This document shows positions 1 through 6,805 of a stretch of 13,847 nucleotides of DNA, in pieces (the first letter of the stretch is position 1; every line of letters starts with the position of its first letter). Where the stretch lies: the NCBI GenBank assembly GCA_902766655.1, contig CACXEL010000138.1:1-13847 (forward strand), in the 5' to 3' direction. The position numbers and the translations under genes were made by a program. The notes beneath the pieces are model-generated. The model was not told where the DNA came from. It made no database searches and was given only the letters and a program-made list of their open reading frames with translations. This stretch comes from an uncultured Lachnospiraceae bacterium (lineage in GTDB: Bacteria; Bacillota; Clostridia; Lachnospirales; Lachnospiraceae).

Positions 1-1083
1 ATAGGGCAGGATCTTCTCGTCCAGCGTGTTGACGGTGACGCCCATCCAGTTGCACTCCTCCGGGTCGCCGTAGAATTTCTCCGGGCGTCCGAATGCGGGA
101 TCCTGCGCGGCGATCTTCCTCCACAGGTCGAAGGAGCCGCCGGGGCGGATGTCCTTGATGAATTCACAGGTCTTGTCCTGTCCGCCGATGGAGGAGTTTT
201 CCACATTGCTGCCATTTGTGATGAACAGATAATCATTCTCCGAAAGATTAAGGAACTCCTGCTTTCCCGACGAGAGCAATTCTACACACTTTGCCGTCTT
301 GCGGCCGTCCTGAATGTCAAACCACACATCCATAACCTGCGTATTGAAATGAAACTGCGCACCGTGATTCTGCAGGTATTTGACCATCGGCAGGATCATG
401 GACTCATACTGGTTATACTTTGTGAAACGCAGTGCCCGCAGATCCGGCAGACCGTCGATGTGATGGATGAACCGCTGCATATATCGCTTCATTTCCAACG
501 CGCTGTTGCAGTTGTAGAAGGCGAACATCGTCCGCCAATAGGTCCAGAAATTACTACTCAGCACCTCGTCGTCCAGAACATCCGTGATCCGTTTCCCTTC
601 CAGCGCTTCGTCCGGTGTAAAGATCAGTTTGGTCAGCTGCAGCGCGGCTTTGTCGCTCAGGCAGAACTTCCCATCCGTATGCGCATCCTGCCCCTGTTTC
701 TCGGTCACGCGGCAAAGGGAGTAGTTAGGGTCAGCCTTGTTGAGCCAGTAATACTCGTCCAGAACGCTGACGCCCTCGGTCTCGATGGACGGATGGTACG
801 AAACAGATCCCACATAACCTCGAAATGGTTGTCCATCTCCCGTCCGCCGCGCATCACGTAGCCGATCTCGGGATAGTTCCAGCCGTCACATGCTCCGCCG
901 GCGATGGGGATCACGCTCAAAAAAATGGATATTTTCCCCGGGCATCTGTGCATCGCGCACCAGGAAGCAACCCGCCGAGAGCGCCGCCAGGCCGGTGCCG
1001 ACGAAATAGGCGGATTTATTATCTACACCTTCAGGTTTTTGGGGACGGGCGAAAGCTTCATAGTTACCACTTGAATAATACAT
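1..1083 (-). pseudogene. ohyA: Oleate hydratase (MCRA family), 5' part, frameshifted
   Basis: FAD-dependent oleate hydratases add water to the cis-9 double bond of oleic acid to give 10-hydroxystearate, which detoxifies unsaturated fatty acids at the membrane. The start [14 protein letters not shown], the dinucleotide-binding stretch [11 protein letters not shown], then [20 protein letters not shown] and later FAFYNCNSALEMKRYM are signatures of the family. About 360 of the usual roughly 590 residues lie in the window; the C-terminus is beyond position 1. Two one-base indels break the frame: an extra G in the GGGG run at 906-909, and a missing base near 790-793. They cancel, so frame is restored, but the stretch between them reads into a stop at 886-888. 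Everything from 790 to 1 is open. The start at 1083 is preferred because AAGGAGGT (1090-1097) is 6 nt upstream, whereas it abuts the in-frame ATG at 1089. The gene starts 30 nt after the alarmone synthetase stop, so it may share its transcript. True decay versus sequencing error cannot be decided here; the family call is firm. Confidence 0.9.
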
Positions 1084-1113
1084 ACTCATACCTCCTTGAT
1101 AATCTCGTTAGAT

Positions 1114-1809
1114 TCATTTTGCTGACTTATCCATGACACTTTTCTGTATCTGTTCCATTTTTTTGTCCAGTTGTGCACCAATCATGGCGCACTCCAGCAG
1201 CTCTTTATCAATTTCTTCAAGTACTTTGACCGGCAGATCTTTTTTATATCTGATTTTGTGTTCTGAACTCGCCCACCAGTCCATCGCGATCGTCCGAAGC
1301 TGCACCTCTACTTTCATCAATCGTTTATGATCATGCAGGAAGATCGGTATCTCTACGATCAGATGCAGGGATCTATATCCATTCGGTTTCGGTTCTTTGA
1401 TATAATCTTTCCTGCCGATCAATGTGATATCATCCTGTTTCAAAAGCGCATCGGCCAGCATATAAATATCTGAAACAAATGAGCAGATGACCCTGACTCC
1501 TGCAATATCATTGATCCCGTTCTCCAGACTCTCTACCGTCAGCGGCAAATCTTTTTTTGATACTTTTTCAATGATACTTTCCGGTCGTTTCAGCCTGGTT
1601 TTAATCGTTTCAATCGGATTATGATCATACTGCAGGGAAAGTTCCTCACTAAGCACTTTGAATTTTGCCTCTACTTCCATCATGGCACAGCGGTAATATG
1701 CCATCAGCTCACGATAGGGTCCCGCATATGACAGGAATCTGTCTTTCATATCTCCCCTTGCTATTTTTGCAAGGATTAGCTGCTCAATGAATGACGCGTT
1801 ATCCCACAC
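1114..1809 (-). CDS. Small alarmone synthetase (GTP pyrophosphokinase, RelQ/YjbM-like)
   Basis: Single-domain RelA/SpoT synthetase that transfers pyrophosphate from ATP to GTP or GDP, making (p)ppGpp in the cytoplasm. Visible motifs (231-residue numbering) are KTRLKRPESI at about 70-79, DIAGVRVIC at about 101-109, KPNGYRSLHL at about 141-150, VEVQLRT at about 167-173 and SEHKIRYK at about 182-189. There is no HD hydrolase, TGS or ACT domain, so it should only synthesise, as in the RelQ/RelP class (usually 210-230 aa). I chose GTG at 1809: GGGAGGGG (1819-1826) sits 9 nt upstream, immediately after the stop of the small membrane ORF. An in-frame TTG at 1911 gives 265 aa but lacks a ribosome binding site and overlaps that ORF. 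ATG at 1749 would cut the conserved N-terminal helix region. Base composition is AT-rich, about 37% GC in a 60-base sample. Control is probably transcriptional with its neighbours. Confidence 0.88.
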   Translation of the reverse strand: MWDNASFIEQLILAKIARGDMKDRFLSYAGPYRELMAYYRCAMMEVEAKFKVLSEELSLQYDHNPIETIKTRLKRPESIIEKVSKKDLPLTVESLENGINDIAGVRVICSFVSDIYMLADALLKQDDITLIGRKDYIKEPKPNGYRSLHLIVEIPIFLHDHKRLMKVEVQLRTIAMDWWASSEHKIRYKKDLPVKVLEEIDKELLECAMIGAQLDKKMEQIQKSVMDKSAK

Positions 1810-1826
1810 TGTGAACGTCCCCTCCC

Positions 1827-1985
1827 TTACAGAAGTGAATTGTCGAAATCCATTGCCTCTTCCAGTCCGCTTCTTCTGTATGCCCGATTTAAGGCTAGAT
1901 ATAATCCCCAAAAGAGAATACCGGCAAGGAAGAGAAGCTTCCAGCTGTGTAAATGTGAAGCATAATCATGACGGATGGTTTTCAT
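1827..1985 (-). CDS. Small single-pass membrane protein, 52 aa, unknown function
   Basis: The family was not recognised. The ORF starts at ATG 1985, with AAAGGAG about 7 nt upstream, and stops at TAA 1827-1829. It overlaps the last 20 bases of the radical SAM gene in another frame, and its stop is followed at once by the alarmone synthetase ribosome binding site. That tight packing supports translation and coupling. The peptide has a short basic, His-containing N-terminus (MKTIRHDYASHLHSWK), one hydrophobic segment at about residues 17-32 (LLFLAGILFWGLYLAL), a basic stop-transfer patch (NRAYRR) and an acidic C-terminal tail. By the positive-inside rule the charge pattern does not settle topology. 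It has no cysteines and no Gly-Gly leader site, so nothing marks it as a classical peptide precursor. The first 19 codons of a longer in-frame ORF (ATG at 2042) lie wholly within the radical SAM gene and look like shadow sequence. Confidence 0.6.
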   Translation of the reverse strand: MKTIRHDYASHLHSWKLLFLAGILFWGLYLALNRAYRRSGLEEAMDFDNSLL

Positions 1986-3333
1986 TCCACAGCTCCTTTG
2001 CCGCAGGCGCCCATTCCTGCGCGTAATGTTCACATTTTTCACAGAGGTGCGTACAGGATTCCGGCTCCATCATATCTGTGCTCTTTGCCCCGGTTGCTTC
2101 CACCATCTTCCTGAGCATCTGCGGGTTTTCAAGCATGGGGCAAGGCTGCAGGAGATTCCTGTTGAAAGGCTGTGCCTCCTGATAAGCCCTGAACAAGGGC
2201 TGTTTCAGGCAGTCAAGCAGCGGCATGTCATGGATGTTTGCACCGGAATAATGGATAAACACACAAGGTTCCACATCCCCATTGGGATTAATATGGCAAT
2301 AATACTTTCCACCTGCGATACAACCGCTGACAAATTCCCCATCATTCTGAAAATCCATGCAGAAGATCGGTTTCCCGCCTTCAAACCCACGAATTTCGCG
2401 GATCCGGTGATACATATATTTGCGCTGCTCCACGGTAGGAACAAGTTCCATCGTCGTATCCATTCCAACAGGCATAAAATGGAAATACCAGCTGAAGGCA
2501 ACACCTTTATCAATCAGGAAATCAAGGAATTCGTCACCCGTAACTGCCTCGCAATTGGCTCTTGTGTAGCAGATCGAGGTTCCGTACGCCAGCCCGTTTG
2601 ATCGGAGGAGGTCCATCGCATCCATGACTTTCCGGAACGTTCCGGCTCCGCGGCGTGCATCCGTAGCCTGTTCATCCCCCTCAATACTCATAGAAAGCAC
2701 AATGTTTTTGCAGCTTCTCATGTCATCACAAAACTGCTGATCTACAAGCGTCCCGTTTGTAAAGAGCATAAAGCCGCAGTCCGAATGCTTTCTGGCAAGC
2801 CGGACGATATCTCTTTTGCGTACCATCGGTTCCCCGCCGGTCATGACATAAGCGTGAATGCCCAATTCTTTCCCCTCTGTCACGATACGGTCCATATCTT
2901 CCCAGGAAAGGTTCAGCTGATGACTGTATTCAGATGCCCAGCATCCGGTACAGTGAAGATTGCAGGCACTGGTCGGATCAAACAGAATGATCCAGGGGAT
3001 CTTGATTCCCAGCTCCTGCCCAAGCTTTCTTGTACGATGGAACCCGGTGAATCCTCCTTCGAACCCGAATGACATCAATAGTCCTTTCAGATACTCCCTG
3101 TCTGTGTTTTTCAGCAGGTTATTGAAATATCCGGTCCATTTCCCGTCCTTACCAAGTGCTTCCCGCAGATTGTCGTATGCATGTTCCGACCAGGCATCAC
3201 CCAGTACCTTCTGGATCACATTCACCATTTCCACATAACCTTCCGAACCGCTTTTATCTGCTTTTCTCATGGCAGCACTTACCGCGGCTTCAAATGCTTT
3301 TCGTTCTGCTGCATGTTTCAGTCCGTATTCCAT
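1966..3333 (-). CDS. Radical SAM enzyme with Cys-rich SPASM-like C-terminus
   Basis: A 455-residue radical SAM protein; the substrate is unknown. The 4Fe-4S/SAM motif CNLHCTGC has the CxxxCxxC spacing at C124, C128 and C131, with GGEP (166-169) contacting the SAM amino group as in the family. The N-terminal ~115 residues are helical and precede the barrel; they include a GFTGFHRTRKLGQ stretch leading into IPWIILFDPTSAC. Downstream cysteines at 338, 346, 357 and 398, then a CxxxCxxC cluster at 427, 431 and 434, indicate one or more auxiliary iron-sulfur clusters, as in SPASM or twitch enzymes. The segment HINPNGDVEPCVF (347-359) is typical of those domains. Such enzymes modify peptides, proteins or small molecules; nothing here selects among these. 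The start ATG at 3333 follows a GAGG-type site about 8-10 nt upstream. The gap to the upstream membrane gene is 103 bp and contains no terminator-like hairpin. Confidence 0.85.
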   Translation of the reverse strand: MEYGLKHAAERKAFEAAVSAAMRKADKSGSEGYVEMVNVIQKVLGDAWSEHAYDNLREALGKDGKWTGYFNNLLKNTDREYLKGLLMSFGFEGGFTGFHRTRKLGQELGIKIPWIILFDPTSACNLHCTGCWASEYSHQLNLSWEDMDRIVTEGKELGIHAYVMTGGEPMVRKRDIVRLARKHSDCGFMLFTNGTLVDQQFCDDMRSCKNIVLSMSIEGDEQATDARRGAGTFRKVMDAMDLLRSNGLAYGTSICYTRANCEAVTGDEFLDFLIDKGVAFSWYFHFMPVGMDTTMELVPTVEQRKYMYHRIREIRGFEGGKPIFCMDFQNDGEFVSGCIAGGKYYCHINPNGDVEPCVFIHYSGANIHDMPLLDCLKQPLFRAYQEAQPFNRNLLQPCPMLENPQMLRKMVEATGAKSTDMMEPESCTHLCEKCEHYAQEWAPAAKELWNENHPS

Positions 3334-3436
3334 CTCGTTATCCTCGCTTTCTCCAAAATGTATGGATCTGTTCAGGTATCCACCAAAAAGTTACTAATGT
3401 ACTTTCTTTCCGACTATGTTGCTTTGGGAACATCCT

Positions 3437-4027
3437 TTACAATTCATGAAACTCGATGTCGATAACATCATCCCTGATCTGATAGTCAATGATCTTGACA
3501 GATGACAACACTGTCACAAGATTCATGATGCCGTCAAAGAGCAGGGACACTCCGATCAGCATTGTCATCATCTTTGTTGATTCTGTTGGTCTGAACACAA
3601 GAACAATTCCGAAAACACTTGCGACAATAGCTAAAGCCATGATCAACCACCACAGGTGGATCCCGAAGGTCCTTGCGTCCAGGGAGATCTGTATTTTGAA
3701 AAGACTGTCTGCCAGAACGCATATTCCAAAAGCAATACAAATATAGCTCCATGTATTGATAGGATGTATCATCGCCACAATGCCCAGTGACAGCACCAGA
3801 ATCCCAAATGCCAGGTCATATTGAAATGCCAGCCGGAACAAATCTCTGGAAAAATAACCTATTATTTTGATCACGCCAAAGACGCAAAATGTAATCCCTA
3901 TAACCGTACCCATGATCCCTGCGGCCGATGCGGGATCAACTATAAACGCAATCCCTATGAGACAAAGTGCCGCCGACAGGATAATGTATCCTGTTTTCGC
4001 TATGCGCATCGGCGCGGTATTACGCAT
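3437..4027 (-). CDS. HdeD-like DUF308 integral membrane protein
   Basis: A 196-residue polytopic membrane protein of the DUF308/HdeD type. About six hydrophobic segments are visible, at roughly residues 9-30, 35-58, 71-88, 92-110, 123-145 and 152-175. They are arranged as helical pairs with the short polar turns usual in this family, for example DPASA after helix 1 and HPINTW between helices 3 and 4. The C-terminal tail (about 178-196) is polar and acidic. In Escherichia coli HdeD is linked to acid resistance; in Firmicutes the role is not defined. The start at 4027 is chosen because an AAGGGGGT-type ribosome binding site sits about 6 nt upstream. An in-frame upstream extension to 4114 adds 29 charged residues without a site and runs toward the tetR terminator. 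This gene is first after that terminator, so it likely begins the transcript that continues into the radical SAM gene; no convincing promoter was found. Confidence 0.82.
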   Translation of the reverse strand: MRNTAPMRIAKTGYIILSAALCLIGIAFIVDPASAAGIMGTVIGITFCVFGVIKIIGYFSRDLFRLAFQYDLAFGILVLSLGIVAMIHPINTWSYICIAFGICVLADSLFKIQISLDARTFGIHLWWLIMALAIVASVFGIVLVFRPTESTKMMTMLIGVSLLFDGIMNLVTVLSSVKIIDYQIRDDVIDIEFHEL

Positions 4028-4112
4028 AAAACCACCCCCTTCTAAGTCAGACCGGCTATCCTTCTTGTTTACTTCCTGACAATACCGAAAAAAGCCGGAT
4101 CGGAAAACGGGC

Positions 4113-4146
4113 AAAAAAATGCCCGTGTCTGTTTTTCAGACACGGG
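4113..4146 (-). terminator. Intrinsic terminator of the tetR transcript
   Basis: A perfect 10-bp stem, CCCGTGTCTG paired with CAGACACGGG (4122-4131 with 4137-4146), has a 5-nt loop. On the minus strand it is followed by CA and seven T (A-run at 4113-4119). It lies 23 bases after the tetR stop. There is no T-run on the plus side, so it acts on minus-strand transcripts. It separates tetR from the membrane-protein gene downstream. Confidence 0.9.
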
Positions 4147-4168
4147 AAAAGATTTGTCTATCTGTTTT

Positions 4169-4726
4169 CTATTTTTCACCGGCACGGCGGATCATCTCCT
4201 CAATCATTCCATGATGCAATTCGCACAGTCTGGATAGCTCCCTGTGAATATCCGGTTCCATCCTCCTGTTCAGCCAATCAATCACAAGGCCGAAGCATTC
4301 GCATTTGTAAAAATGCATGATGATTCTCCGATCCTCTTCGGAAATATCAGAGGTAAAGGAAAAGGTCTTTCCATAAGCAGATACGATATATTCGCATTCC
4401 TTCCATAGGTAGCGCTCATAAATATCTCTGTTGGCGGATTGATAAATATGCAGCATTGCACGCCGGTTTTCCATTGTAAAATCCGCAGCTGCATTCAAAG
4501 CCGTCTCCGCGGAGTCAATCGTTGGATACTTCTGAATAAACCGATCCAGATGATCCATAATGATTTCTTCAATCAAAGCCGGGATATCCTGAAAATGATA
4601 ATAGAAGGAATTGCGGTTAATACCACACTCTTCAACAATCATCTTGACTGTAATCTGATGTAAAGGTTTTTGATCAAGCAGATCAATAAATGTTCTTTTA
4701 ATAACGTCCTTGGTGAAACTCGGCAT
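4169..4726 (-). CDS. TetR/AcrR family transcriptional regulator
   Basis: A 185-residue regulator. The N-terminal TetR helix-turn-helix is at about residues 8-50, with VKMIVEECGINRNSFYYHF as the recognition region, and FYYHFQDIPALIEEI matches the conserved end of the domain. The C-terminal ligand-binding half (about 60-185) is helical, ends in EEMIRRAGEK and resembles the TetR C-terminal type seen in DhaS-like activators and regulators; the inducer cannot be read from sequence. The start ATG at 4726 is fixed by GAAGGAG, which overlaps the upstream methyltransferase stop codon, leaving a gap of 12 bp. So it is translationally close to rlmD. It ends before a strong terminator, after which the HdeD-like, radical SAM, alarmone synthetase and oleate hydratase genes begin. 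That position makes those genes plausible targets, but no operator was identified. Confidence 0.88.
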   Translation of the reverse strand: MPSFTKDVIKRTFIDLLDQKPLHQITVKMIVEECGINRNSFYYHFQDIPALIEEIIMDHLDRFIQKYPTIDSAETALNAAADFTMENRRAMLHIYQSANRDIYERYLWKECEYIVSAYGKTFSFTSDISEEDRRIIMHFYKCECFGLVIDWLNRRMEPDIHRELSRLCELHHGMIEEMIRRAGEK

Positions 4727-4738
4727 TTGATTTCTCCT

Positions 4739-6619
4739 TCAGATCATTTGATAGAAGCGCAGCGCCTCCTCAATTGCCTTTACCTTTTCCTTTGGGCACC
4801 CGGGCTGCCTGCTATCTTCTGACCTTGGTTTATTATAATTCTCCCGCTCTATAATTCCATGCTCACGCTTTACCTGCGCAATATTCAGATTCGTCACATG
4901 AAAACCATATTTCTCCTGCACCCACTCCCGGATCTCATCATAGGTCGCTTTGCTTTCTGCGGCGGTCAGATCCATCTCATCCATATCCAGTTTAATATTG
5001 ACATGATGCTTTGCCCCGGAAAGTTTGGACAACAAGCATACCGTCTCGACGTGGAAGGTCTGCGGAAAAAGATCCACCAGACACCACCTCTCCATCTTCC
5101 ACCCCGCCTGCCTGAGCACCGCCATATCCTGCTTGAAGGAGCTGGCCTTGCAGGAAATGTAAACCATCCGGTCAACTCCATAAGCAATAATCTGCGGCAG
5201 GGCCTTGGGATTCACGCCTTCCCTCGGCGGGTCCAGCACAATGTAATCGGGCTTTTCCTCGATCTCCGCCAGCTTCTTCAGCACGTCTCCGGCGATGAAG
5301 GTACAGTTGTCGATCCCATTCAGCGCCGCGTTCTCCTTCGCGGCTTCCACAGCCTCCTCTATGAGCTCTATCCCGTAAACGTGGCCGGCTACCGGCGAGA
5401 GCATCTGGCCGATGGTACCCGTCCCGCTGTAAAGGTCGTAAAGGACAGGTGCCTTGGGCCCTGCGGAAGGCGCCGGACCCGCAGCTCCGACGGCAAGTGA
5501 GGCATCGACAGCAGTCGTCGTATTGCCTGCGGAAGGCACCGGATTCGTAACTTCAACAGCAGGCGCGGCATCGTCGGCAGTCGTCTTACTGCCCGCGGAA
5601 GGGGCCGGACCCGCAGCAGCCCCGGCCTCACCTGCCTTCTCCGCACTGCCTTCATTTTCCTCGTCGGCGAACCGTCCGCGTTCTGACAGTCCATTCCGGG
5701 TCACGTAATCGCGCACGGCCCCGTAGAGCACCTCCGCGCCCCGCGTGTTGGTCTGGAAGAAGGAAAATGCAGTCACCTTAAAGCGGAGCCCCAGCAGAGT
5801 CTCGTAAAAATAGTCCTTCCCGTAGAGCGGCACGGCAGTCTCGACCTTCAGCGCATCCGCAAAGCTGTCCGAGATACCGTGGAAGATGCCCGCATAGGTC
5901 CCTTCCAGCGGCAAGGCCAGGAGCCTGTCAGCCCATTCCCGGAAGTCATGGTCAATTTCCGTCGACGTGACAATATAAATCAGCAGCTCGCCCGTGGTCT
6001 CCGACCTGCGTGCGAGAAGAAAACGAAGAAAACCGGTGTGATCCTTCTTGTTGTACTGGGGAAAGCCCTTCTCGGTGCAATAATCGAGTGTAGCCCGGAG
6101 GACCTTCGTCACGTCCGGGTGCACGATGGCGCAGGTATCCGCCGTCAGCACGTCGTAGGTCGTACCCTTCTTGTGGAGGCCCAACGTCAGCGGACCGCCC
6201 GGATGGTCGTCGCCGAAGGAGAACTCCATCTTGTTGCGGTAACAGGTCTCGAGGGGGCTGGCCAAGATGCCATCGAATATGGTGTCCTCTTCCGTCACCT
6301 CTTCCAGGAGGCGGCGGACCTGGTCGGCTTTCATTTTCAGCTGCTCCTCGTAGGGCAGGGTCTGGCAGGAGCAGCCGCCGCAGGAGGGGTAGAGTCCGCA
6401 GAGCCTGTCCGCCGTCTCAAGAGGCGAGGGGGCCAGGACCTCCAGGAGCTTGCCCTCCACCCTGTCCTGGTGCTTTTTGAAAATGCGAAAACGCACCGAC
6501 TGGCCCTGCAGGACATTTTTGACCGTGACCTTCTGGCCTTCCTCCGTCCGGATCCTGCCCCGGTTGGGATAATCGACGCGCTCTATGATTCCCTCGGCTA
6601 TGTCGCCTCTTTTCAGCAT
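4739..6619 (-). CDS. rlmD: 23S rRNA (uracil-5-)-methyltransferase, RlmD/RlmCD type, with linker insertion
   Basis: SAM-dependent methylation of a 23S rRNA uridine at C5. In 626-residue numbering: an N-terminal TRAM domain (about 1-62), iron-sulfur cysteines C74, C80, C83 and C163 (CGLYPSCGGC and DTC), FFQTN at 287-291, SAM motif I DLYSGTGTIG at 395-404, DPPREG at 463-468 and catalytic Cys490 in YISCKASSF. Family members are about 450-460 aa. The excess comes from two places: an Ala/Pro/Ser-rich repeat linker at about 315-391, and a C-terminal appendix at about 534-626 containing TAAESKATYDEIREWV and NIAQVKREHGIIERENYNKP. The appendix is known on Clostridia homologues; the linker is unusual. 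The ATG at 6619 has AGGAGG 5 nt upstream; the GTG at 6661 would be nearly leaderless relative to the promoter at 6669-6697. It forms a unit with tetR downstream. GC content drops from about 57% to about 46% (hand count) at the start of the appendix. Confidence 0.9.
   Translation of the reverse strand: MLKRGDIAEGIIERVDYPNRGRIRTEEGQKVTVKNVLQGQSVRFRIFKKHQDRVEGKLLEVLAPSPLETADRLCGLYPSCGGCSCQTLPYEEQLKMKADQVRRLLEEVTEEDTIFDGILASPLETCYRNKMEFSFGDDHPGGPLTLGLHKKGTTYDVLTADTCAIVHPDVTKVLRATLDYCTEKGFPQYNKKDHTGFLRFLLARRSETTGELLIYIVTSTEIDHDFREWADRLLALPLEGTYAGIFHGISDSFADALKVETAVPLYGKDYFYETLLGLRFKVTAFSFFQTNTRGAEVLYGAVRDYVTRNGLSERGRFADEENEGSAEKAGEAGAAAGPAPSAGSKTTADDAAPAVEVTNPVPSAGNTTTAVDASLAVGAAGPAPSAGPKAPVLYDLYSGTGTIGQMLSPVAGHVYGIELIEEAVEAAKENAALNGIDNCTFIAGDVLKKLAEIEEKPDYIVLDPPREGVNPKALPQIIAYGVDRMVYISCKASSFKQDMAVLRQAGWKMERWCLVDLFPQTFHVETVCLLSKLSGAKHHVNIKLDMDEMDLTAAESKATYDEIREWVQEKYGFHVTNLNIAQVKREHGIIERENYNKPRSEDSRQPGCPKEKVKAIEEALRFYQMI
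5460..5630 (-). repeat. In-frame 66-bp imperfect tandem repeat in rlmD
   Basis: Three units start at 5460, 5526 and 5592, each beginning CCTGCGGAAGG or a close variant on the plus strand; the third is incomplete. The period is exactly 66 bp, or 22 residues. It encodes GPAPSAG, NPVPSAG and GPAPSAG at 22-residue intervals (protein positions about 337, 359 and 381), separated by T/A/D/V-rich sequence. The region is predicted to be disordered and lies between the RNA-binding half and the methyltransferase fold. Confidence 0.85.
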
Positions 6620-6668
6620 ATCTTCCTCCTCAAAAAAGCCCTCCCGGGCCTTGTTAATCACTTATGCC

Positions 6669-6697
6669 TTTATATCATATCCTGCCCCGGAAGGCAA
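6669..6697 (-). promoter_or_regulatory. Putative sigma-A promoter of rlmD
   Basis: On the minus strand, TTGCCT (6692-6697) and TATAAA (6669-6674) are separated by 17 bp. Initiation would fall near 6662, about 40 nt before the chosen ATG at 6619. The -35 matches 4 of 6 and the -10 matches 5 of 6 consensus positions. Confidence 0.55.
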
Positions 6698-6756
6698 ACA
6701 GAGAATGCGGACCGATGGCGGCAGCCGCGTAAGAATGCTTTATCGCCGTCAACGAC

Positions 6757-6785
6757 AAAAATGACCCCGGGGAATCTCCCCGGGG
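6757..6785 (-). terminator. Intrinsic terminator of the acidic membrane-protein gene
   Basis: A 9-bp stem, CCCCGGGGA paired with TCCCCGGGG (6765-6773 with 6777-6785), has a 3-nt loop. On the minus strand TCA and then five T follow (A-run 6757-6761). It begins about 20 bases past the stop codon at 6806. Confidence 0.88.
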
Positions 6786-6805
6786 CCTGTCATGTCATAT
6801 ACCTA

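Noticed and set aside
1114..1911. 265-residue form of the alarmone synthetase starting at TTG 1911
   Set aside because: There is no ribosome binding site, and the extra 34 residues overlap the small membrane ORF; GTG 1809 has a strong site and fits family length.
1827..1985. Small ORF as a ribosomally made peptide precursor for the radical SAM enzyme
   Set aside because: It has no cysteine-rich core, leader cleavage site or repeated core motif, and a clear transmembrane helix instead; kept only as an alternative.
3334..3436. Promoter for the radical SAM gene (TTGGTG with TACATT, 18-bp spacing)
   Set aside because: The match to consensus is poor; not enough to separate it from the upstream membrane-protein gene.
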